NCBI GenBank assembly: GCA_963772815.1
Contig: CAVYYV010000009.1
Coordinates: 24,684 to 88,683 of the forward strand
Direction: 5' to 3'
Source of the DNA: DATFFO01 sp963772815
Lineage (GTDB): Bacteria > Actinomycetota > Acidimicrobiia > Spongiisociales > ZC4RG35
DNA: 64,000 bases
Translations under genes and position numbers: made by a program
Shown here: piece by piece, positions 17,541 through 25,721 of the stretch
Numbering within the stretch: position 1 is the first letter of the stretch
Layout of the letters: each line of letters starts with the position of its first letter
The notes under the pieces: generated by a model
Databases searched by the model: none
What the model was told of the DNA's origin: nothing
Seen by the model: the letters and a program-made list of their open reading frames with translations, nothing else

Positions 17541-18512
17541 TCAGGGGCCGGCCGGTCCCCCGGCCGAGATGGGCCAAAAGACACCCAGTCCGATGGTCCC
17601 CAACGCTGCTATCGAAACCGCCGCCCACACCGCCGGCAGCGCCACGATCGCCATCGCGCAGAGAGTGACGATCACAGCATGGGCGGCCACCAGGGCTCCC
17701 ACGACCGACAGAAGACGGCGGCCCTGGTCTCGCAGACGGTCGTAGAGATGGCTCCTGTCACCCTCGAAGAGGGGATGGCCGACTCGCTTCCGCCGTATGA
17801 CGGTGATGATCAGATCCAGGGCGAACATCCCGAGGAAACCGAGCGAGGCAACCACACCAGCCGGGCCCGCCTCCGCCCCGAGGTCGACCAGGGCGACCGC
17901 GGTGACGGCACCCAGCAGGTAGGCACCTCCGTCTCCCAGGAACACCCGGGCCGGCGGTCGGTTGTAGGGAAGGAAGCCGGCCAGAGCCGCCGCCAGTCCC
18001 AGCGCCGGCCAGGGAGATCCGCCGACCGCCAGAGACGCCCAAGCCAGCACCAGAAGGCCGACCAAACCCGTGGAGCCGGCCAGGAGGTCGAGCCCGTCGT
18101 AGAGGTTGACGGCGTTGACCGCCACCACAACCACGACGATTCCCGCCACCATGTACCCCACTCCCAGGTCGAGCCACCGAACAGCTATCAGCGCCGCAAT
18201 CGCCAACTCGGCGAAAAGGCGCAGACCGGGGCTGAGCCCGAATCGGTCGTCCACTATCCCCAGACCGGTGATCAAGACCATCCCGATGATGAAGAAGCCG
18301 TCGACCTCACCGGCCACCATGGACGAGACGATCATGGCAAGGAGCAGGCCCGGGCCTGCCAGGGGAACGGCCGGCAGTCGGTGCACCTTCAGCGCGTCCG
18401 CCGCAGGCTCGTCGACGTAACCGAGCCGTGGCCCCAAGGCGGGAAGCATCGAGCACCACAGGGCGGAGACCACCACAGCCACAACGATGGCCGTCGCCGT
18501 CAGCGGCGCCAC
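17541..18512 (-). CDS. WecA/MraY-family polyprenyl-phosphate sugar-1-phosphate transferase
   Basis: 323 residues, about ten transmembrane segments. The family motifs are present: GIVDDRFGLS (the DD pair that binds Mg), NAVNLYDGLDLLAGS (NxxNxxDGxDgLa), PPARVFLGDGGAYLLG (FxGDxG) and GDRSHLYDRL (the cytoplasmic HxxxR loop region). The enzyme transfers a sugar-1-phosphate, commonly GlcNAc-1-P, from UDP-sugar to undecaprenyl phosphate, the first step of the lipid-linked glycan. A GTG at 18512 is used, overlapping the end of the GT4-GNAT gene by 13 bp; GAGGTG lies just upstream. A 189-bp gap separates it from the dehydratase gene downstream, so a second promoter may lie there. Confidence 0.9.
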   Translation of the reverse strand: MAPLTATAIVVAVVVSALWCSMLPALGPRLGYVDEPAADALKVHRLPAVPLAGPGLLLAMIVSSMVAGEVDGFFIIGMVLITGLGIVDDRFGLSPGLRLFAELAIAALIAVRWLDLGVGYMVAGIVVVVVAVNAVNLYDGLDLLAGSTGLVGLLVLAWASLAVGGSPWPALGLAAALAGFLPYNRPPARVFLGDGGAYLLGAVTAVALVDLGAEAGPAGVVASLGFLGMFALDLIITVIRRKRVGHPLFEGDRSHLYDRLRDQGRRLLSVVGALVAAHAVIVTLCAMAIVALPAVWAAVSIAALGTIGLGVFWPISAGGPAGP

Positions 18513-20266
18513 TCCAACACCTCCGAGCTCTCCCCCCGGTGAACCTCGATGGTCGACCCATGCACGAACCCCATGCGACGGTATGCCCTGATCGCGGTGG
18601 AGTTGCCCGCCCCCACCACCACCCTCACCAGCGGCTCGTCCAAGCGACCGAGCAGGGCCTCACCCAGTTCGGTGCCCAGACCGCGACCCCGGGCATCCGG
18701 AGCAACCGCCAGTGACAGCAGCTCGGGAGCCTGTTCCTCCTCACCCGAGCCGTATCGCAGTGACTCCCACACCCGTCTGATCACCGAAGGGCGAAACAGG
18801 CGGGGTAGGGCAACCAGGGCTGCTCTCAGACCGTGCCCGCGCACAAAGCGCCGGTAGAAGGCACCGGTGGACCGGACCCCGGCCACGAACCCGAGCGGAC
18901 CGGACCCGTCGGCCGCGACCAAAACAGTGGCGCCCGGGTCCGTCACGAGGGCGCCATAGAGGACCTTCATGAACGGCAGTCCCAGAGTGGGGAGAAACCC
19001 GGTGGAGATGGCCAAGGAGTGCATCCGGGCCAGAAACTCGACGTCCGCGGGAGTCGCCTCCCGCAGATCCACGTCACCTCGGCTCCTCGCTCCCAGGGCC
19101 TCGGCGAGAGCGTCCAGGCCACGGGCACGGGCAAGCCTGGTATACGTCTCCAGGACGACCCCGACCACCCGCTGATCGTCGAAGCTCTCCCGCGCCTTCA
19201 CCCGAGCACCCTTTGACAGACCGGCTCGAAAATCCGGATCAGCCGTCCTGGCGATCGCCTCGGCGAGGGCGTGGGGATCTCTCACCGGCACCAGGAGCCC
19301 GTTGACCCCGTCGTCAACGACCTCGCGGCATCCCCGGATGTCGGTGGCGATGACCGGCAGCCCCATCGCGGCCGCTTCCATGGCTGCACGGGGAAAGCCC
19401 TCCCGATGCGAGGCCAGAACGAACACGTCCAAGGCCTGGTAGAGCCGCTCGACGTCCGTTCTCATACCCAGGAATCTGACACCCGCCGATTTTCCTCGGG
19501 CGATCAGGTCGGGCGGCACGGCGTCCGGCTTGTCGGGATCCTCGGGACCCACACACAGCACAACGAAGCGCCCGTCGAGCGATTCAGCCGCCTCGATCAG
19601 CTCGGCGTAACCCTTCTCGAGCACCAGGCGCCCCACCTGGCCCACCACGACCGCGTCGTCGGGAATCCCGAGTTCCTCCCTGACCTCGGCTCGGGTCCCG
19701 GGAGGGAATCTGTCGGGATCGAAATGGGTCAGATCCACCCCGTTCCCGAGGTGGCGAATGTGAGACCGGGGAGCAAGCCGCATCCGTCGCATGAGCCGGG
19801 TGTCCTCGATGCTCTGGACCAACTCGGCATCCGAGAACCGGGAGGCGACCGATTCCAGCCCGTACACGATCAGGCGCTTGATGGCCGGGTCGTCCTGGGT
19901 GGCGTACAGGCCATGAACCGTGTTGACCACGATCGGCACACCGGCCAGTCGGCCCACCAACCTCCCGTAGAGGCCCGGCTTTGGGTTGTGGGTGTGGAGG
20001 ACTGTGGGTCTGATGCGACGCAGGGCCCTATACAGCTCCCAGGCGCTGCGCAGGTCGGCGATCGGGTCGACCCCCCTGGTCGACGAGGGCAGCGCCACGT
20101 GGACGATGCCTTCCCGCTCCAGCTCTTCGACCCACGGCCCGGGAGCCGAAATCCCGTACGACTCCACTCCCAGCGCCAAGGGTGCCGTCAACTGCGGCAG
20201 CAGCAGATAGCGCAGACTCAGATCGACGGTCGTGAGATGGGCGATTCGGTTCGGCTCTGGTGTCAT
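18500..20266 (-). CDS. GT4 glycosyltransferase fused to GNAT acetyltransferase
   Basis: 588 residues. Residues 1-380 are a GT4 transferase of the WcaJ-neighbour type: RIAHLTTVDLSLRYLLLPQL, VLHTHNPKPGLYGRLVGRLAG, VGRLVLEKGYAELIEAA and ASHREGFPRAAMEAAAMGLPVIAT (E-x7-E). After a short linker (LGARSRGDVDLREATPADVE) a GNAT domain follows, with LLSLAVAPDARGRGLGTELGEALL (acetyl-CoA binding, R/Q-x-x-G-x-G/A) and STAIRAYRRMGF. One polypeptide could therefore add a sugar and N-acetylate it or a partner sugar. ATG 20266 overlaps the previous stop by 4 bp (ATGA); codons upstream of it are Gly/Arg-rich and antisense-like. Confidence 0.87.
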   Translation of the reverse strand: MTPEPNRIAHLTTVDLSLRYLLLPQLTAPLALGVESYGISAPGPWVEELEREGIVHVALPSSTRGVDPIADLRSAWELYRALRRIRPTVLHTHNPKPGLYGRLVGRLAGVPIVVNTVHGLYATQDDPAIKRLIVYGLESVASRFSDAELVQSIEDTRLMRRMRLAPRSHIRHLGNGVDLTHFDPDRFPPGTRAEVREELGIPDDAVVVGQVGRLVLEKGYAELIEAAESLDGRFVVLCVGPEDPDKPDAVPPDLIARGKSAGVRFLGMRTDVERLYQALDVFVLASHREGFPRAAMEAAAMGLPVIATDIRGCREVVDDGVNGLLVPVRDPHALAEAIARTADPDFRAGLSKGARVKARESFDDQRVVGVVLETYTRLARARGLDALAEALGARSRGDVDLREATPADVEFLARMHSLAISTGFLPTLGLPFMKVLYGALVTDPGATVLVAADGSGPLGFVAGVRSTGAFYRRFVRGHGLRAALVALPRLFRPSVIRRVWESLRYGSGEEEQAPELLSLAVAPDARGRGLGTELGEALLGRLDEPLVRVVVGAGNSTAIRAYRRMGFVHGSTIEVHRGESSEVLEWRR

Positions 20267-21327
20267 CCGGCGGCCACCTCCTCGAATACCCACGCGTAAC
20301 GGTCGATGCTTTCCTCGAGCCGGAACCTCTGAGCCGCCCGTACTCTGGCGGCCGCGCCCATCCGGATTCGCAACCCAGGGTCCAGGGCGAGCTGTTTGAG
20401 AGCGTCCACGAATCCCTCGACGTCGCCCGCATCGACCAGGAGTCCTGTCTCGGCGTGTACGACCACCTCGGAGGTTCCGCCCACTCTGGAAGCCACCACC
20501 GGCACTCCAGCAGCAGAAGCCTCCACCGCCACTCCCGGCAGGCCCTCGGTCAATGAAGTGAGCAGGAGAACGTCCGCCCATTCGAACTGGGCGGACATGT
20601 CGCCGACCGACCCGAGCAACTCGACTCCTGGCCCGGCCGCGGAACGAACGGATGCCTCGAGGGGCCCGAGGCCCACCATCCGCAGGCGGACGGCGCCATC
20701 GAGCCCCTCGACGGCCGCCACGGCAGTGAGCGGATCTTTCTCGCGGGAGAGGCTTCCGGCGAACAACACGCGCAATGGACCGGGCTCGGGGGCAGCCTCA
20801 CCTATCTCGAACCATCTCTCGTCCACACCCGGATTGACCACTGTGATCTTGGCCGGCCGCACCCCGACCGACTTCTCCAGGCCGAGTCTCGTGGCCTCAG
20901 AGACGGCCGTCACGCGGGCGCAGCCTGCAATCAATGCTCGTTGCAGCAGCCGGTGCGCCGTGCCCCGCAACCAGAACGACGGCTCTCCGATCGACCCGTA
21001 CACGACCCTGGGCCGCGGCCACACCGCCATCGATGCCAGAACACAATGGCGCAATGTGGCCCCGCCGTTGGCGAACACGATCTGCGGTCGACGGCGCAGA
21101 AGTCGACGGCGGACGGCCCAGGTGGTGGCCGGAGCGTAGCCGCGGGTGGAACCCCTGGTCAGAGCCGTGGAATGGATGGACGGCCGGTCACTCCCGAACA
21201 ATGACACCAGCTCAGCGTCCCAACCTCGGTTGGTCAGCCCCTCCACCAGCCTCTCTCCAAACACCTCCGCCCCTCGCCGCACGTCGGACGTCACGAAGAC
21301 GTCTATCCGATGTGTGGTGGCGTTCAT
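20263..21327 (-). CDS. GT4-family glycosyltransferase
   Basis: 354 residues with a GT-B layout: RIDVFVTSDVRRGAEVFGERLVEGL at the N-terminus, VVYGSIGEPSFWLRG in the acceptor domain, then VLFAGSLSREKDPLTAVAA and TSLTEGLPGVAVEASAAGVPVVAS with the E-x7-E signature of retaining GT4 enzymes. ATG 21327 (MNATTH) is chosen because GGAGAG lies 9 bases upstream; the longer frame to 21402 lacks a ribosome site. It is the first gene of the minus-strand operon 21327-11862 and faces the GNAT gene at 21621 across 293 bp, which should contain divergent promoters; I see no clear box or repeat in that gap. Confidence 0.87.
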   Translation of the reverse strand: MNATTHRIDVFVTSDVRRGAEVFGERLVEGLTNRGWDAELVSLFGSDRPSIHSTALTRGSTRGYAPATTWAVRRRLLRRRPQIVFANGGATLRHCVLASMAVWPRPRVVYGSIGEPSFWLRGTAHRLLQRALIAGCARVTAVSEATRLGLEKSVGVRPAKITVVNPGVDERWFEIGEAAPEPGPLRVLFAGSLSREKDPLTAVAAVEGLDGAVRLRMVGLGPLEASVRSAAGPGVELLGSVGDMSAQFEWADVLLLTSLTEGLPGVAVEASAAGVPVVASRVGGTSEVVVHAETGLLVDAGDVEGFVDALKQLALDPGLRIRMGAAARVRAAQRFRLEESIDRYAWVFEEVAAG

Positions 21328-21620
21328 GTGTGATGACTCTCCGCTGGCGAGGAGCTCGACCTCACCGGCACCGGTGGGCCCAACCGGCTCATGGGACTGC
21401 AATGGGGTAGCGATCGAGTGTATCGGCCGGTCCGGACTCCTACTTCAAGGCTTCGGCGCAACCGTGATGAGTCTGGAGCCCCTCTGGCGTGAGCCGACGC
21501 CCCGGGTAGGGTGACGGGCTCAGGGACCGAGACTCCGGGAGCGGGTTTCCAGGTGAGCACCGGGCAACATCATCCGAACCACCATTGTCGCTGGAGATTC
21601 GTCGCCAAGCGGGCGGCGCC

Positions 21621-22556
21621 ATGCCGGTGAAAGTCGACGTGCGCCGGGCAACCCAGTCGGACCTGCCCGAGATCCTCGATGTGCTGAGAGCGGCTCTCGG
21701 AGAGCCGCCCGGGCTGGAGCGAACACCCGCCCTATGGGAGTGGAAGCACGTCGAGAACCCCTTCGGCCGGTCGATCGTCCTGGTGGCGGAGAGTGGAGGG
21801 CACATCGCCGGGGTGCGAGCCTTCATGCGATGGGAGCTCCTCGATCCCTCAGGAGCGACTATCCGGTGCGTCCGGGCCGTAGACACCGCCACTCACCCCG
21901 AGCACCATCGACAGGGCATCTTCCGCACTCTGACCATGTCCGCCGTCGAGGAGGCGCGCGCCGAGGGGATCCACCTCATCTTCAACACTCCCAATCGCCG
22001 CTCGGGAGCCGGATACCTCAAAATGGGCTGGTCGGAAGTAGGAGGGATCCCGGTCATGATCTCTCCCAAGATGCGACTGCTTCGCCCTGGACGGGCCTCC
22101 GCAGGACCGCTCGTCGACGCTCCGCTGGGCTCCCCCCGCGAGACCCCCACCGACCGTGATCCGATCGGCCTGCGCACCCCACGGACCGGCGAGTACCTGG
22201 AGTGGAGGTTCGGCTCTCATCCATCCGCCACCTACCGATCGGTCCAGGACGGAGACGGCTGGGTGATCGTGCGAGAGAACACACGAAGCGGAAGAGCCGA
22301 GCTCGTGGTGAGCGAAATGCTGGGGCCCAACCCAGGCCCCGCTCTTCGACGAGCCCGGGCGGGCACCTCCGCCGACTACCTGGTCGGCACGTTCCTGGCC
22401 GGTTCGCCGGAGCGACGGACTGCCCTCCTCTCCGGGATGATCCCCATCCCGAGGAAACGGGCCCTGACCCTCTTCGCACGACCACTGGTCGACCTGGGGC
22501 CCATCTCCCGCCTGTCGGCGTGGGACCTGACCATCGGCGACCTGGAGCTACTGTGA
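21621..22556 (+). CDS. GNAT-family N-acyltransferase, two-domain
   Basis: 311 residues. The N-terminal GNAT domain shows VDVRRATQSDLPEILDVL, SIVLVAESGGHIAGVRAFMRW, VDTATHPEHHRQGIFRTLTMSAVE (acetyl-CoA pyrophosphate loop, here HRQGIF) and FNTPNRRSGAGYLKMGW. The second half (LEWRFGSHPSATYRSVQ onward) resembles the C-terminal part of proteins that acylate sugars or peptides in polysaccharide loci. Neighbouring genes suggest that it acylates an amino sugar produced by the DegT-family aminotransferase encoded 22 bases downstream. ATG 21621 is taken as the start; a TTG at 21585 is possible. The family is confident and the substrate is inferred. Confidence 0.8.
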   Translation: MPVKVDVRRATQSDLPEILDVLRAALGEPPGLERTPALWEWKHVENPFGRSIVLVAESGGHIAGVRAFMRWELLDPSGATIRCVRAVDTATHPEHHRQGIFRTLTMSAVEEARAEGIHLIFNTPNRRSGAGYLKMGWSEVGGIPVMISPKMRLLRPGRASAGPLVDAPLGSPRETPTDRDPIGLRTPRTGEYLEWRFGSHPSATYRSVQDGDGWVIVRENTRSGRAELVVSEMLGPNPGPALRRARAGTSADYLVGTFLAGSPERRTALLSGMIPIPRKRALTLFARPLVDLGPISRLSAWDLTIGDLELL

Positions 22557-22578
22557 CCGATCCCCATTGGAGCACCCC

Positions 22579-23757
22579 ATGAACTCGAAGCCAGCTTCCC
22601 TGGGCGGCGACCCCGTCTTCCCGCAGCCAATTCCCTTCGCCCGACCTTCGATGGAGGAACCGGACAAGGTCCTCGCCTTGATCCGTGGGTCGCTCGACTC
22701 CGGCATGCTGACCAACGGACCACGTGTGGCCGAGCTGGAGGAGCGGGTTGCGGAGCTGTTCGGGGTGCGCAACTGTGTGGCGGTGGCTTCCTGCACCACC
22801 GGCCTCATGCTGGTGATCCAGGCCCTGAGCAGAAGCGAGGGCTCTGAGGGGCTGGTCGGAGTCCCCTCGTTCACATTCTCCGCCACTGCCCATGCCGTGG
22901 CCTGGAACCAGCGGCGCATCCGGTTCCTCGACTGTGGTCCCGACAGCTGGGTGGTACGTCCCGAGGATGTTCCCGTCGGCCTGTCGGTGGTGATGGCCAC
23001 ACATGTGTCGGGGGTCCCCTGTGACGTGGCCGGCCTCCAGGCCCGGTGTGAGGAGATCGGCGCCACTCTCGTGTTCGACGCCGCCCATGGGGCCGGCAGC
23101 GCTACCGAGGTCGGTGGGGCCCTGGTCCCGTTGGGCCGCTTCGGCAGGGCCGAGGTGTTCAGCCTCACCCCCACCAAGGTCTTGAGTGGTGCCGAGGGTG
23201 GCCTGGTGACGACCGACGACGACGCCCTCGCCGCCGAGATCCGCCTGGCCCGCGACTACGCCAACCCCGGCGACTACGACACCCGCTTCGCCGGCCTGAA
23301 CGGGCGGCTGTCTGAGCTACATGCCGCCCTGGTCCTGGTGGCCCTGGGACACCTCGACGACCGAGTTGCCCGGCGTGCGGCGGTCGCGGAGCGGTACCGC
23401 AGCGGCTTGGCCGAAGTGCCGGGCGTCGGCTGGCAGGCTGTCCCACCGACCTCGCGCAGCTCCTACAAGGACTTCATCGTCACCATCGATGACACAGTCT
23501 TCGGGTGCTCTCGTGACGCCGCCGTTGGGGCCCTGCACGCCGAGGGCGTGCCAACCCGGCCCTACTACTCGCCCCCGGTTCACCGCCAGCAGGCCTACGC
23601 CAATGTCCAGACTGGTCCGCTGCCCGTCACCGACCGCCTGGCGGAACAGGTGGTGGCGCTGCCGATTTGGTCCGAGATGACCGAGGACCAAACCCGGGGA
23701 GTCGTAGAGGCCCTGGCCCGCATCCAATCCCACGCCGGAGAGTTGCAGGGGGGCTGA
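22579..23757 (+). CDS. DegT/DnrJ/EryC1-family PLP-dependent sugar aminotransferase
   Basis: 392 residues. Fold type I aminotransferase features: GPRVAELEERVAELFGVRNCVAVASCTTGL (PLP phosphate loop), GVPSFTFSATAHAVAW, LVFDAAHGAGSA (Asp that contacts PLP), VFSLTPTKVLSGAEGGLVTT (Schiff-base Lys in TPTKVL) and GLNGRLSELHAALVL. These enzymes aminate keto-sugars made by 4,6-dehydratases, which fits the CapD-type gene at 15426-17351. ATG 22579 has TTGGAG 8 bases upstream and is preferred over TTG 22567. It ends next to the repeat element at 23767 and converges with the LipB-LipA gene. Confidence 0.9.
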   Translation: MNSKPASLGGDPVFPQPIPFARPSMEEPDKVLALIRGSLDSGMLTNGPRVAELEERVAELFGVRNCVAVASCTTGLMLVIQALSRSEGSEGLVGVPSFTFSATAHAVAWNQRRIRFLDCGPDSWVVRPEDVPVGLSVVMATHVSGVPCDVAGLQARCEEIGATLVFDAAHGAGSATEVGGALVPLGRFGRAEVFSLTPTKVLSGAEGGLVTTDDDALAAEIRLARDYANPGDYDTRFAGLNGRLSELHAALVLVALGHLDDRVARRAAVAERYRSGLAEVPGVGWQAVPPTSRSSYKDFIVTIDDTVFGCSRDAAVGALHAEGVPTRPYYSPPVHRQQAYANVQTGPLPVTDRLAEQVVALPIWSEMTEDQTRGVVEALARIQSHAGELQGG

Positions 23758-23766
23758 TCGCTCGTA

Positions 23767-23944
23767 CCCACGAGCGCAGCGAGAGGGGGAAGGTTCCTGC
23801 CGCCGAAGGGCCTCACGCACGCTCCGGCACCCCCTACCCCACTGCTGCGCAGCGGGGTCCCCTTCCCCCTGCCTCCGGCCAGGGGGACAAAGCGTTTGTC
23901 CCCCACGAGCGCAGCGAGAGGGGGAAGGTTCCTGCCGCCGAAGG
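23767..23944. repeat. Direct-repeat element with internal hairpin at the 3' end of lipBA
   Basis: A 43-bp sequence beginning CCCACGAGCGCAGCGAGAGG occurs at 23767-23809 and again at 23902-23944, separated by 92 bp. Between them is a near-perfect hairpin (GGGGGACAAA at 23882-23891, GCG, TTTGTCCCCC at 23895-23904). A further AGGGGGGACAAAGC follows at about 23952. The element lies between convergent genes and overlaps the last 37 or so codons of the LipB-LipA frame. It looks like a non-coding dispersed repeat that inserted after the natural end of lipA, and its hairpin could end transcription from both sides. Confidence 0.75.
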
Positions 23945-25669
23945 CGGGAGGTAGGGGGGACAAAGCAGGTGCTCAGGCGGAAGAGTGCCGATTGTGACCG
24001 GGACCGGTTTGGCGGCTGATGCCGTGGCGTCTTTGGCGTGATAGCTGGAGCGCACCAGGGGCCCAGACTCCACGTGAGCGATGCCCAGCGTCTCACCGAA
24101 GGACTTGTAGCGAGCGAACTCGTCGGGGTGGACGTAGCGATGTATGGGGCGATGACGGGCGGTGGGCCGTAGATACTGGCCGATGGTGATGATGTCGGCC
24201 CCCACCGCCCGCAGGTCGGCCAGAGCGCCAAGGACCTCGTGCTCGGTCTCGCCCATTCCCACGATCAGCCCGGATTTGGTCAGGCCCTCCGGATACCTCT
24301 GCTTGGCGCGCCACAGCAGCGCCAGGGAACGCCCGTAGTTGGCCGATGTCCGGATGTCACGCTGGAGACGCAGCACTGTCTCTGTGTTGTGGTTCAAGAC
24401 CTCGGGACGCGCATCCATGAGCGTTTCCAGAGCCTTCGGGTCCCCCTTGAAGTCGGGTATGAGCACCTCTATGTCGGTGCCCGGTGACCGCCGGCGGCTC
24501 TCGATGATGGTCTGAGCGAAGATCCCGGCGCCACCGTCGGCGAGATCGTCGCGATTCACGCTGGTGATGACGGCATGGCTCAAGTTCATCGACGCGATCG
24601 CCTCGGCGGCTCTGAAGGGCTCGAGCACGTCGAACTCAGTGGGCTTCCCGGTCAGGACATTGCAGAACGAGCACGCCCTCGTGCAGGTGTCGCCCAGGAT
24701 CATCAGGGTGGCGGTGCCCATGCCCCAGCACTCGTAGATGTTGGGACAGCGAGCTTCCTCGCACACGGTGTGCAGGGAGAGGCCCCGCATCAGCTTCTTG
24801 AGCTGGATGTAGTCGTCATCCATGTGTGCCCGCACCTTCATCCATTCCGGGCGGGGCGGCTCCCCGGGGAGTCGGCCATCGATCAGGACCGGTTCCGCAT
24901 TGCGACTCTCGGGTGAGAAGGTGCCGGCCGCAACCAGCCTGTCCACCTCATGGTCCGGGTCGCGCCGAGCCTGGCGCCGCGTGAAGGCGGCGAGCTGGCT
25001 CTCGACCTCGGCGTATCCAAACTCCTCAGCAAATGCCGGGATCACCGCCTCGACTGCCTCTTCCATGGTCACCCTGCGCCCGGCCAACTCCGACAGCGTG
25101 GTTACCGGACGGTCGGTGATGCCGCATGGGTTCATCATCGAGAAGAACTTCATGTCCGGGTCGAGGTTCAGGGCGAACCCGTGCATGGTGACTCGCCGGG
25201 CGACACGCACACCGATGGCTGCGACCTTTCCCAGCTCGGTCCATACACCGGTCAATCCCGGCTCGGTCCATCCCTGCACCCCGAATTGCGCCAGTGCGGC
25301 AATCAGGGCTCGCTCCAGGGAACGCACGTAAGGAACGATTCGCTTGGGATCGTCCAGACCGAAGATGGGATAACCCACGAGCTGGCCGGGACCGTGGAAG
25401 GTGATGTCGCCGCCGCGATCGACGTCGAACACGTCGGCGCCGGCCTCGGCCACCGACCGACGATCGGCCAGCAAATTGGCATGGTCTCCGTTTCGCCCAA
25501 TGGTGAACACCGGTGGATGCTCCACCAGCAGCAGGTAGTCGTCACGTGAGCGTCCCCGCACCCGGCCCTCGTGAAAGGCGCGCTGGAGGTCCCAGGCCTC
25601 TCCATAGGGAAGCCGCCCCAGCCAGCGGGCGCGAAGCAAGTGTGCGGGCTCGATCGGGGTCGTCACCAT
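23834..25669 (-). CDS. Fused octanoyltransferase (LipB) and lipoyl synthase (LipA)
   Basis: 611 residues. Residues 1-235 are LipB: LLLVEHPPVFTIGRNGD, RGGDITFHGPGQLVGYP, GKVAAIGVRVARRVTMHGFALN (catalytic Lys148) and MNPCGITD (catalytic Cys182, which carries the octanoyl thioester). Residues 260-555 are LipA: CEEARCPNIYECW (Cys303, 308, 314, auxiliary cluster), CTRACSFCNV (Cys329, 333, 336, radical-SAM cluster) and VRSSYHA, the Ser ligand of the auxiliary cluster. One protein would thus move octanoate from ACP to a lipoyl domain and insert both sulfurs. The E2 and E3 genes follow immediately upstream on the same strand and would be the client complex. Residues after about 565 (PPYLPPSAAGTFPLSLRSWG) come from the repeat element and are probably not functional. 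Confidence 0.92.
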   Translation of the reverse strand: MVTTPIEPAHLLRARWLGRLPYGEAWDLQRAFHEGRVRGRSRDDYLLLVEHPPVFTIGRNGDHANLLADRRSVAEAGADVFDVDRGGDITFHGPGQLVGYPIFGLDDPKRIVPYVRSLERALIAALAQFGVQGWTEPGLTGVWTELGKVAAIGVRVARRVTMHGFALNLDPDMKFFSMMNPCGITDRPVTTLSELAGRRVTMEEAVEAVIPAFAEEFGYAEVESQLAAFTRRQARRDPDHEVDRLVAAGTFSPESRNAEPVLIDGRLPGEPPRPEWMKVRAHMDDDYIQLKKLMRGLSLHTVCEEARCPNIYECWGMGTATLMILGDTCTRACSFCNVLTGKPTEFDVLEPFRAAEAIASMNLSHAVITSVNRDDLADGGAGIFAQTIIESRRRSPGTDIEVLIPDFKGDPKALETLMDARPEVLNHNTETVLRLQRDIRTSANYGRSLALLWRAKQRYPEGLTKSGLIVGMGETEHEVLGALADLRAVGADIITIGQYLRPTARHRPIHRYVHPDEFARYKSFGETLGIAHVESGPLVRSSYHAKDATASAAKPVPVTIGTLPPEHLLCPPYLPPSAAGTFPLSLRSWGTNALSPWPEAGGRGPRCAAVG

Positions 25670-25721
25670 CTGAACCTATCACGACCGCACCGGTAGTCGG
25701 ACACAGTCGAAAGTCCCGTCA

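Noticed and set aside
23834..24000. A functional C-terminal domain of LipA
   Set aside because: The codons lie within a direct repeat with a hairpin and have low-complexity sequence without homology to lipoyl synthases.
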